DNA from: Symbiodinium natans
Taxonomy: Eukaryota > Sar > Dinophyceae > Suessiales > Symbiodiniaceae
Direction of reading: 5' to 3'
Assembly (NCBI GenBank): GCA_905221605.1
Contig: CAJNDS010001946.1
Location: 667,758-731,757 of the forward strand
DNA: 64,000 bases
Shown: positions 26,913 to 35,994 of the stretch, in pieces
Numbering within the stretch: the first letter of the stretch is position 1
How the letters are laid out: every line of letters begins with the position of its first letter
The notes under the pieces: generated by a model
The model's database searches: none
The model's input: only the letters and a program-made list of their open reading frames with translations
What the model was told of the DNA's origin: nothing
Program-made: the position numbers and the translations under genes

Positions 26913-27416
26913 CTAGCTACCCCCTCCCCCGTTCTCCAGAGGATCTTTCCCCTGCGCTCTTCTCTTCTTGCCAGAAAACATGTCGGGGTCATGAACAATG
27001 CGCCACTGCTGCCCTAAACTGATGAAACGTGTGATCTGGTGTTCTTCCCCTCTCTTTGTAAGGATGTTGGCCAACTGAGCATCTGAGTTGACCCAGCGAA
27101 CACTCAAACAGGTGGACTCTTGTGACTCGTTTAAGGCCAGGAGTTCTATATCTACGCCTTTCGGGGACGCATAAGGATTGTCAACTTTGTCATAAACATT
27201 CCGAGAGTCTGTCACCAGAATGCCGCGGGTGTGTCGAGCCATGCCGATGAGAGTTCCTTCGGTGGAATAGCCCTCATGTCGGTTCTGAGAACTTGCATCG
27301 CACCAACCCACCATCACCAATTCCTCTGACTCGGGGAAAGCGTGAATGCGTAGCGGCACCTCTGCCTCCTGCTTAATGGTGTAGAGGAGTTTGTTGGCTT
27401 GTTCCAGATGCTCCAC
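26913..27416 (-). CDS. Copia RNase H domain (deleted form)
   Basis: The frame begins with EQANKLLYTIKQEAEVPLRI and carries VGWCDASSQNR (first catalytic Asp), ELLALNESQES and WVNSDAQLANILTKR, the usual end of copia RNase H. Compared with the fragment at 53.8 kb it lacks about 200 bp between IGMA and HTRGILV, so one conserved block is gone. It ends in a glycine-rich tail over the polypurine tract. Confidence 0.8.
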   Translation of the reverse strand: MEHLEQANKLLYTIKQEAEVPLRIHAFPESEELVMVGWCDASSQNRHEGYSTEGTLIGMARHTRGILVTDSRNVYDKVDNPYASPKGVDIELLALNESQESTCLSVRWVNSDAQLANILTKRGEEHQITRFISLGQQWRIVHDPDMFSGKKRRAQGKDPLENGGGGS

Positions 27417-27663
27417 TGTGCTGTGTGGGACCTGAAAGGCTCAAGCTGACATGGGCGCTGTACTTGTAGCCGACTTGTCCAACCTGCCAACTGAGAGCTC
27501 CGTGTAAAGCTCTTAGCTCGCTCTTCTCTTGTTCTGTGGTGGCTTCATGTTTGGCTCGTCGTCGCTCTCGAGGGATGCTGATCTCCTTGATGGTCTCCAG
27601 GTACTGCCTCTGACTGATGTCGAAGGATCCGTCCTCAAGTTGTCTTTTTCCCAGGCCTGCCAC
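27373..27663 (-). CDS. Copia segment between RT and RNase H (frameshifted)
   Basis: The frame reads DISQRQYLETIKEISIPRER and ELRALHGALSWQVGQ, the RT thumb/connection region of copia. It is in a different frame from both neighbours, so at least one frameshift separates it from each. Confidence 0.65.
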   Translation of the reverse strand: MAGLGKRQLEDGSFDISQRQYLETIKEISIPRERRRAKHEATTEQEKSELRALHGALSWQVGQVGYKYSAHVSLSLSGPTQHSGASGTSQQTPLHH

Positions 27664-28032
27664 TCAAACCGCTTCTGGGTCTGGCTCTTTATTTAGCAGC
27701 TCCCAAATAGGATCATTGTCCCTTCCCGTGAACAAAAAGTCATCGACATGTCCACTGACGATGGAGACGACTCGTTCTTGGTCTTTGTAGACCCACGCAC
27801 ACGGGTCGCTTCGGAGCTGACGGTATCCGATGGAGTGCAAGAAGGTGTTTTTTACGGTTTCAAACCACTCAATCGGGGCCTCCACAAGCCCGTAGCAGGC
27901 TCGCCTGAGCCTGCAGACCGACTCCACCGGCAGACCCTGACAAATTTCTGGAGCTGGAATGCAATATAGTTCGCGTTCATATGCTCTGCCTTGCAAAAAC
28001 GCTCCTGCCACATCTCCTTTCCAGCAAGACAT
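27664..28032 (-). CDS. Copia reverse transcriptase domain
   Basis: Motifs in order: WKGDVAGAFLQG (motif A Asp), LRRACYGLVEAPIEWF and GHVDDFLFTG (the catalytic [FY]VDD box, here HVDD). These are diagnostic for Ty1/copia RT. The N-terminal fingers are missing: the sequence upstream switches to an unrelated frame. A stop after PDPEAV ends the frame. Confidence 0.85.
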   Translation of the reverse strand: MSCWKGDVAGAFLQGRAYERELYCIPAPEICQGLPVESVCRLRRACYGLVEAPIEWFETVKNTFLHSIGYRQLRSDPCAWVYKDQERVVSIVSGHVDDFLFTGRDNDPIWELLNKEPDPEAV

Positions 28033-28361
28033 ATTCTGCTAGGCACAGTGCTGAAGCAGGAGTTGTCTGCTGTTTCTTGTCATAGTAGGTGCGAATGTAG
28101 GTCTGCTCTCGCAGCTCTCGCCTTGGGCTTGTGCCCACCGTCGTCGGTTGTTTGGTAAGTGAGGATCCAACGCATTCGCAGGGCTGCGCCACTCATCAAG
28201 GAGAGGCCACTTCCAAGCCCTACATCTACGAGACCACTCCCAATGCACAGTACTACCACACCAATGCCCAAACCAGGCCACCAACAAACCTCCTACGCAT
28301 TGTCTACGGGCCTCTTTCTTTTTGGACTCAAGCCTGTCTTTTTGGGCGTCATCCCTTTGGT

Positions 28362-29349
28362 TCAGGTTTGCATTGGGGAGAAGGCAGAGCAGTCGGTGGA
28401 GATCCAGATATGTTCAGGGTGCTCTTCGCGGATGATTTTCAGGATTTGTTTTACTCCAGCACTAGTGGTAAGGTCACAACTATTACGCAGTCTGCACCTT
28501 TGTGTCCGATAACCCTGGGCTTCAGCTTCAGCCGACAGAACTGAGGTCGCAGAGCAAGCTACCTCCAAAAGAAACAGTTGGCCGGGATCCCGAAGAGCCC
28601 TGTACTGAGACTGCTGAAACTCAAAGTCCTGAACCTCCTCCAAACGACGACACAAGCCTATACCCGAGCGAATTTCCAGCTTCAAGGCCTGCAGCTGCTG
28701 CGTCAGATCTTCCTGTGAGAGAGCCGGCTCGGCCTTCGCATGCGGGCTGCTGCTGCCGCTGGCCTGCCCGTAGCCCTTCTCGGTCTTGAGCTTCAGCACT
28801 GGTGACAAGAGACGCGTGCTGTTGTCAAGCGCCAGGACGCGAGCCAGCCATGTCGGAGCCGAGTCTGGGTCCTTCTCTGTCTTCTTGCGGTTCTTGATGA
28901 GCATCCTGGCCCCACGTCTCGTCGAACGTCAGGCCCGCATGCTTCTCGAAGGTGACGAGAGTGTCCCCTGCCCCGGAGCGCATCAGCCACAAACGAAGTC
29001 GGAGGGAGGCCTTGCTGTCGTAGTCCAGGTCCTTCTCCGCTGCGAAGGCTTTGAGCTCCTTTGCAGTGCCCTTCAAGACCAGTGTCATGGGATCTGTTTC
29101 CTTGCTGAGGTCGCTCAGGCCCTTGTCCTTCATGAAGCCGTGCTCGACCCTGTTGCGCTTCACCAAGGCACGACGCCCTGCTAATGTTAGGTCTGTGTTG
29201 GGCTTGTGACCGAAGGACCGGAGCTCCTGAAGACACTCTGCTTTGGTGCAGGCGCTGGGTGCCTTCACTCCTTGCGTCAGCTGACCTATCGGGCCCTGAG
29301 AGTCCATGGCCAGAGAAAGAGTGAGGGGAGGACACAACACGAGAAACAC
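28362..29349 (-). CDS. Copia region between protease and RT (two frames)
   Basis: Two overlapping frames (28793-29349, then 28362-28904) continue each other across a frameshift near 28890. The first is charged and helical. The second holds FLLEVACSATSVLSAEAEAQ and HIWISTDCSAFSPMQ, a domain I recognise as recurrent in dinoflagellate copia polyproteins between protease and integrase. Its D-C-x-x-F-S box recalls methyltransferase or nuclease active sites, but that is speculation. The following NLNQRDDAQK continues in yet another frame to about 28250. Confidence 0.55.
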
Positions 29350-29665
29350 TGCTTAACTGGAGATGCTGCTCATGTGTGCTATCGTGGCCACGCCTGTAAG
29401 ACCCTTGTTCCTTTCTCCCTCTCTCGCTCTCTCTTTCTTTCGGGAATCGCTGGGAACTGTCATCCCCCTCCAGGCCCCATGCTCTCTATCCTCTCGACCC
29501 CCGGGCAAACGAGTTTCGACCACCGCCGGACGACGCGATACAGGGGCAACTTTTTGAGCCTCAGCCGCAAATTAGCGAACCCGTCCTGGCCCCCTAACCC
29601 TGGAGTGCCTGACATCTTGTTTCCTCCCACTCAGGTTCAGGCATGCCCGAGCAGAGTCCGCGTCC

Positions 29666-30180
29666 CTACTCTGACGCGGTCTGTCCAAGGCGCGTCACAG
29701 GCGCCTCTAAAGAAACGGCTTCTCTCATGAAGTCTCGAGTTAAAGGAAGAACTTGATGCCCTGTCTGAGTGGTCTCGAGCTTCACACGCTTGAGAGGATT
29801 GAGCTTCGCAAAAACAGCTTCGTCACGCCCAAAATCTATGACGGCGCCCATCTTCTTAAGCGTGCTGATGCTCATTAACACGGGCACACACCCCTTGTCT
29901 GGGGCATGCGCCTTCAGCTTCAGATTCTGCTGCTCAGCAACAGGAAGCTGCAAAACGACTGTCGAGCTACACTGCGCTTTCTCAGGGTCGGCAAAGCCGA
30001 AAGTCGGCCTTTTTTGGAGGCTCACATGGCTCACATTGTCACACTTCTTTGGATCCAGCTTTGCTCCCTGGCGGCCTCAAGCACGACGATGGGCCCCATG
30101 GTCTTGGTGGCGCCGGGGTCCAGGACCCCGTAGCCTTTCTTCATGGCCTCGTGTGTGGTCATGGCGGCATTTGGTCCGGC
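29666..30180 (-). CDS. Copia aspartic protease (frameshifted)
   Basis: About 30150-30080 reads MTTHEAMKKGYGVLDPGAT and KTMG, the catalytic D-x-G-A-T region, with Pro in place of the usual Ser/Thr. After a frameshift near 30075, the frame 30034-29666 reads PTFGFADPEKAQCSS and VPVLMSISTLKKMGAVIDFG, the second half of the protease fold with its hydrophobic-Gly motif. Confidence 0.7.
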
Positions 30181-30437
30181 TCATCGGACTTTGTGACCAT
30201 GTCTCCGCGCAGGCTGAGTTCGTTGCCGAAGAGGACGAACTGCGACTCCTCTTCCACTTGCAGGCCCTTTGGCTCTTCTGGCTCCCTTTCCGGAGGTGGC
30301 GGTCGAGGAACTGGAGGACTTAGGCCCGCAACAAGCAAGGCTAATCCGTTCCACTTGAGCTTACGCAAGCTTCCCCCAATGTCGAAAGCTCGCTTGGATA
30401 AAACTTCTGGGAGAGTATGTGCACAAGCGGACTGCAA
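30159..30437 (-). CDS. Copia linker upstream of protease
   Basis: A proline- and glutamate-rich frame (VPRPPPPEREPEEPKG) that leads toward the protease and ends at MPP followed by a stop. Composition and position fit the Gag-protease linker. Confidence 0.4.
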   Translation of the reverse strand: MQSACAHTLPEVLSKRAFDIGGSLRKLKWNGLALLVAGLSPPVPRPPPPEREPEEPKGLQVEEESQFVLFGNELSLRGDMVTKSDEPDQMPP

Positions 30438-31231
30438 CCATAATTACTTCTCAAATTCAAATGCCAAACTTATAAGCACGGAAATCAACGCCTCCTGCAC
30501 GAATGCCACTTGCCTCAGTTCTGCTCGAGCCAGGTCCTTGCGACCGTCAGCGTCCGATTTGCTACTTGGCACCACTTGTGGGTTAACTAAGGGTTCCCAA
30601 GAATTGGGCGGGGCTAGCGTTTGGGGGTTCACCGAACTCTTGACAATATTGAAATAGGGGTTTCACAACCCCAAGTGAAGCAGAATGCCACAGGCTCTCC
30701 GAATCCTACATGTGCTCATGAGGTGCAGGGTTGAGTTGCGTAGAGTGTATATACGGCTTGTGCAAGGTCCCTATACATGGTGACTGACTGCCTTCCAGTA
30801 GTTGGGCTGAAGTGTCAGCATGGATTGAGGTGTGCACAAGGGGAAGAGAGGGAGCAAGCTGAAGGCTCAGAGCTTAGGGCTTCAGGTTTATGTCTCAGCA
30901 ATTTCAAATTCTAACTGGCCCGAAAGTTTGCCCAACATTTGCCAACATTTGGTTCTTGTGACCAGTGCGAATCACGTGGGATGTCTTTTCGCTTCGCCAG
31001 TGCAAAAACTGAAGGCAAAGGATGTGTCTGATGCGAGCCCACCTAGCTGTGTTTCTCAGCCACTCGATGTTGGACAACCGCCTTGCGGTTGACTAGCATT
31101 GGGGAGTAAGTATAAATAATGGGAATATATACGTATACACATAGGACAGGATTTGTTGGAATCCATGCCCAAACTCTCGAGTAAGCACAAGGCAGGTAGA
31201 CTACGGTCGCTCTCGTGCCCCAAGCATCTGA

Positions 31232-31396
31232 GCCTCGCAAGATCCAAAGCTTGGCGCGGAGTCTTCCAACTCCGATAGATTTGACATCCTGTGGCTCAAC
31301 TCCCTCGACCTTCTTGCAGAAAATGGCCCAGGATCCTATCGGCTTTTGTGCGACGCCAGGCTGTCCGTCAGATGTCGCAGGGGTGTAGAGGCTTAG
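31232..31396 (+). CDS. Exon-like open frame, unknown product
   Basis: A 54-codon frame between stops reads LGAESSNSDRFDILWLNSLD and AENGPGSYRLLCDARLS. It looks protein-like but has no recognised family. If it is a host exon, the surrounding copia parts are two separate insertions. Confidence 0.25.
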   Translation, partial: ASQDPKLGAESSNSDRFDILWLNSLDLLAENGPGSYRLLCDARLSVRCRRGVEA

Positions 31397-31698
31397 TGTT
31401 TAAGGTAAGAGTTCTAAGGGTCATCAGATAGGATATGGGCCCGGGCCAAATTCATCAGCGCAGGGCTCTGGAGAATGTTGTGCTAGTGGCTGCTAGTGCT
31501 TCATGGTAACGCGCACGTGATGTTGCTAGTCGTGCGCAGCAGCGACGAAGTCTAGCGGAAATATTCTTACGTGCGTTCGGCGAAACGAGTGGAGAAGCGT
31601 CATCAGAAGCATTTCCGCACTGATTGAAGTGATGCGAGCATTCATAGTCGCGGTCATAGAGAGCGTCGCAAGAGTTGGCGCAAAGTAGTACTAACTTC

Positions 31699-31785
31699 TA
31701 CGATGATGATAATGATGATGATGATGATGTTGATGTTGATGCTGATGATGCTGCTGCTGATGATGATGATGATGATGATGATGAA
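31699..31785. repeat. GAT/GCT trinucleotide tract
   Basis: An (ATG)n/(GAT)n tract with CTG interruptions. It gives aspartate- or methionine-rich false frames. Confidence 0.95.
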
Positions 31786-32379
31786 AGCAGATTCAGATAT
31801 GATGGTGCGGGGGTTAGGCCAACGGTACTTGGAGGATCACTGGCACTCAGTAAGTAGGTTGATGATGGGGATGACTGGACCGATCATGATTTGTCTGGTC
31901 AATAAATGTGCTTACTGAGTCCCCCTGACCGCCCGAGTGGAGGTCGTAAACATGTCTAATATCGTCGTCCTCATTGATCATGACAACAACCAGCAAGGCA
32001 ACAACAGTAAAACAAACTTGTTTCTAAGGAGATGTAGGCCCAAGCGCCAAATCCTTGAGTCCAGGGCTGGACGAAAGCCAACGGCCGCGGGTGCATGATG
32101 GCTGCTGGATGTGGTCAGTGTGGAATGCGGGGCTTAGGGTTTTCGGGTGTAGAAATTAGTTTATAGACTTAGGGACAGAGGGTGCGCGAGGACTTAGCAG
32201 GGGAGCGGGCAGAAGCAGACATTCTTGTGTTTGTTGCATGCGTCTTTTCCAGCACAGTCAAAGGGGAAAGCGGTTGTTTACGACAAATCTTAGCACAATT
32301 GTACTTCCTGATTCCCCGCGAGCTCTCCAAGTAGTGATTATTTGTCATAGCATTCCATGTAGGGGCCAAGAAACCCCTC

Positions 32380-33135
32380 AACTCCTAAACCCAAAACCCC
32401 TAAAGCCTCAACCCTCAACCCTAAACCCTAAACCCTATGGTGGTACCCTTATTCCCCTTTTCTTAAAGGCTAGTTGCCCCCAGAAGCCAGAAGCCACGTT
32501 AAGCGACACGAAATACAGCGTTCAACCACTTAGGTTTTCTAACGTTAAAGAGTAACCGATTTTAAGCTGTATGATGGGCTTCGGGTTTTGTTGGGATCAC
32601 GTTTTTTTGGGTTCTATGACGAGGTGTTGGGATGCATGCAAGTTAACGCTGTTGCAGTTGTTGATTTTGTCAGGCGTATATCGCGCTTGAGGTTTAGAGT
32701 TTTCTCGGGGGCTTAAGGGTTTTTGGCCAGCGCCTGGGATTTTCCATTTGGGGTCTTAATTTGGGTTTAGGGTCTTGGCGCGGATGAAGCATTTTCGGTT
32801 TTGAGTGCACGGTCCAGAGTCTTGGGGGTTAGCCCTTGGGTTTAGGTCTAGGGTTCTGCTTTTGTCGGGCTTGGGGTTTCACCTAAACCCTAAACCCTAA
32901 ACCCCAAACCAATGTTTTCTGCAAGGCCGGAGGCTGATAAGCCTCAAGCTCGTTAAAAGCTCTGAAGCTTTAACTCAAGCGCCGAATAGGCCCAAAGACC
33001 CAGAAGCCTATACCCTAAACTCTAAACCCTGTACAAACCCTGCGCCCCTCTGTATGAGGGTCCTTGCACACCCTAATCTCTAAACCCTAAAGCCGAAACC
33101 CTAAACCCCGAACCCCAAACCCTAAACCCCAAATC
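32380..33135. repeat. Telomere-like heptamer blocks with orientation switch
   Basis: CCCTAAA units lie at 32380-32440. Degenerate GGGTTTAGG-type units follow from about 32690 to 32880. The orientation then flips to CCCTAAA at 32883 and stays so to about 33130. Confidence 0.8.
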
Positions 33136-33924
33136 AGCCCTGGCTGCGTCGGGCATTGCACTCTGCGGAGGCTCCGAGACAGGGATTTGGGCTCCAAGGG
33201 CTTTTGGGGGCTTCGGGTGCTAATGGTGTAGTCAATCCCGAAAGCAACCAAACCTGAAGCCCACAAAACAAACCCAAACATTCCCCAAGCCCCAAAAAAG
33301 CCCCGTGTGCTCTCTGCCCTCGGCTCCAGGCGGCTCGCATCCAGCGTCACACCCGCGGCTTCCTAGTCCGACTGGCCATCCGGAGGTCCCTACTGTTGAT
33401 ACAAGTAAACATTGAGTTTCAACAAGGAATAGTTAAGTTAATCGATGTGATTCTCGTCGTTAAGTCCCCTTTCCTATATGGAGGTCCCCGTCTGATTTGC
33501 TTTGTCGCGTCTGCTTTACTGCGGTTTCTCAGCATACTTACCGCGAATCTAGATTTGAGTGGTTGTCAAAATGATGCATCCTCGGATACCTCAAATACTA
33601 GGTGCCATATCAGACTGAAGACACATAGTTTTGACAACCGCCCAGTAAGCCTAAACCCGAAACCTCTACAGACCTTGCCTGGCTTTGCTGACTGTGAGAG
33701 TCAAAACCCCAGACCTCTAATCCCTAACCCAAACCCAAAACCCAAGAACCCATGTTATGGGTTTTTCGCGAGGCGTCGGGCTGCTGTGGAGATCCCCTTT
33801 CGGGCGGCCGAAGTACGAATTTCGGAGTTTTTGTGGGATTTGGGATTTGGGGTTTAGAACTTAGGGCGTCGGTGCTCGGAGTTTCAGAGTTACGCCCCTA
33901 TTGTCGGGGCCTTGAAATCCCATC

Positions 33925-34210
33925 CTTCTAGACGTCGGGGGTCTGGAAGGATTGGCTCGGAGATTGCCTGCTGCAAGTGCTGGAGCAGCCAGGGTACTCC
34001 GTCATCCGACGACAACCAAGAAGGCTTCTTGTTGGCGATCGAGGCCCGTGCTGGACCTGTCAGCTCCGCCGACAGCCTGGGACCACATAAGTAGCGCTGG
34101 CCCCACTTGGTTGTCTCCGCGTACAGGAGCGCTGCGCGCCTGTACTCTGACCACGTTGCAGGATCACCTGCCCACGTGGGCACGCCTTCTCGGCTTCTTC
34201 CCACGGTCAT
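33925..34210 (-). CDS. Copia Gag-like segment
   Basis: From an ATG at 34210 the frame reads TWAGDPATWSEYRRAALLYA, then RYLCGPRLSAELTGPAR and DDGVPWLLQHLQQAI. The GDPxxWxEY and YLxGPRLxxxLTGPA boxes are the conserved start of Gag in dinoflagellate copia elements, where it forms the particle coat. It breaks off after about 90 residues. Confidence 0.75.
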
Positions 34211-34373
34211 GGTTCACCTTGACTGTCTGCCCAGGCAAGACTTGTCGTTGGCGTGGGCGGTACGCCCGGGTCTGATTGGGCTCGTTCCCTGGAACCTATA
34301 ACTGTTGAAGGTCTCCAACAGAAAGGCTCCGCCTACCATGCAAGTCCTTGCCTGGTAGACGTGGTACTTCGCA

Positions 34374-34527
34374 CAGTGATGGCCCATGTCCTTTTCTCTA
34401 TGCTGCGGTTCCTGCAGGCAGTCTAAGGGGCCATGGCGCTACTGTTCAGCAACCTCAGGCCAAAGAAGGCGGTAGCACAACATGCGATGTACAGCCTGCT
34501 CTTCTAAGAACAGCTCTGTGCTTGCAC
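34374..34527 (-). repeat. LTR-like direct repeat, 5' copy
   Basis: It matches 26705-26859 in the same orientation. It lies ~165 bp upstream of the Gag ATG on the minus strand, as a 5' LTR should. The sequence beyond CTTGCAC diverges from the 3' copy, so one LTR may be truncated, and no target-site duplication is visible. Confidence 0.65.
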
Positions 34528-34702
34528 CCGTTGATTGTTTTTGGCAGAAAGCGATCCAAACGCGCTATGCTCGGTCAAGGTGGTGATGCGAATCCGGCAC
34601 AGGTGTTGGGTCCCCAAGTCTCCCCTGAAGTGGAGATTTTGGAAATTTAGGGAAGGGCAACCCTGATTTACGCCAAGGAGCTGTTTGATTGTTGATGCTC
34701 CT

Positions 34703-34710
34703 CTCGCTCG

Positions 34711-34776
<66 letters not shown>

Positions 34777-34916
34777 TCTCTCTCTCGCTCTCCTTCTCTC
34801 TCTCCTATCCTCTCATCTCTCTCATCTCTCTCTCTCTCTCCGCTCTCTCTCTCCCTCTCTCTCTCTCCTCTCTCTCCCTCCATCTCTCTCTTCTCTCTCC
34901 TCTCGCCTCGCTCTTT

Positions 34917-34970
<54 letters not shown>

Positions 34971-34977
34971 GTCTCTC
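34703..34977. repeat. CT-rich dinucleotide tract
   Basis: About 275 bp of CT repeats with scattered interruptions. It gives Leu-Ser or Arg-Glu false frames. Confidence 0.97.
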
Positions 34978-35177
34978 TCAGAAGGTCGCGCCGCAAAAAT
35001 CGCGCAAACACATCACCAACACGGCAACCCAGCACGCGGAGCTTAAAGCATGGATTTGGATTACACAGAAGGTCCAGCTAGTCGTTAAACAACAACGGCC
35101 CAGGCTGTCGCTTGAGAGTGCCACGTTTTCCGCGTATTCATATTTCTCTGTGTGTCCCGGCCCGCCAGTTCAGGTCC

Positions 35178-35278
35178 AGTTTTCTTCCACCTCCCCTTCC
35201 CCCCTCCCCCCTTCTCCCCCCCCCCCCCCCCCTTCGCCCCGCCTTCCCACGCCTTCCCACCCCCCCCCCCACCCCCGC
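35178..35278. repeat. C-rich polypyrimidine stretch
   Basis: CCCCCTTCCC-type sequence with a C-run of 18 at about 35215-35232 and a further C-run near 35260. Confidence 0.9.
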
Positions 35279-35990
35279 GGCCCGCGGCTGAAAACCAGAG
35301 CCTTCATGTGGTTTGGTTGAATATGAAAAGGAAAATCTCAATTCCCAAGATTTCAATCTCAAAACCTGTGTCTTTTTCCTATTGTCCTTGATTGGGGATC
35401 CTTTATTTCCTCGACAGCAAAAAACCGAGGGCGGGGCACCAACGAGCAGGCTTTTGCCGCAGTCTCGCTTCAGGCGGGCGTTGAGGGGGGCTTTTCTCGA
35501 GGGGCGACTCTAGAAAGTCGAACTAGGGGTTTGAGCGGGTTCCTGTGGGAATCTCTGACGCCCACTGCCGGGGCGGAGGCAGTAGGACCGCTCCATCATG
35601 TTATTTGGGGTATCAAACATGTACCAGTCCTAGGTGGAACAACCGAAGCTGCTTTGCCCGAAGGACGCCTCTGCTCTTGTGGAGTACGCTGTGGCCAGGT
35701 GACCCAAATTCACGCATTTGAGTTTTCGATTATTACCGACAAATTAGGTGTCCGATGACGATAACTTTAATTTAGTGTTTTCGTTCTGGCAAAGCCAGTC
35801 AGCGAACTTTCGAGACTGTGCAACCGGATGGCCTGTCAGTCTGTTCAGAAATACAACGTGCACTTCCAGGCCGGACCACGTTGCATCCCAAGTGCACACG
35901 AAAGTGAAACCGAGCCAAACCGAACCATGCAGTTAAGTCACGTCAACGATCATACGCGCAGAAAACACACGAACACACAAAGCCTACAAA
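35279..35990. other. No gene recognised
   Basis: A short region between the pyrimidine tract and the helicase pseudogene. There is no domain match. The frame at 35828 runs into the pseudogene, but its first ~45 codons look non-coding. Confidence 0.3.
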
Positions 35991-35994
35991 GCCA

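Larger units (their letters stand above)
30438..33880. other. Non-copia DNA inside the element
   Basis: No copia homology is visible. It holds an exon-like frame (31232-31396), a GAT/CTG triplet tract (31699-31785) and telomere-like blocks (32380-33135 and 33640-33760). It could be a nested insertion, or host DNA between two truncated copia copies. Confidence 0.45.
26705..34527 (-). mobile_element. Decayed Ty1/copia-type retrotransposon, interrupted
   Basis: On the minus strand, in order: an LTR-like repeat, a Gag-like segment, ~3.4 kb of unrelated sequence, an aspartic-protease region, a conserved element-specific domain, reverse transcriptase, RNase H and the second LTR-like repeat. No integrase (zinc finger or D-D-E) was seen between protease and RT, and several frames are shifted. 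The element is therefore non-autonomous. The span could be one insertion or two truncated copies; the matching end repeats favour one. Confidence 0.7.
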
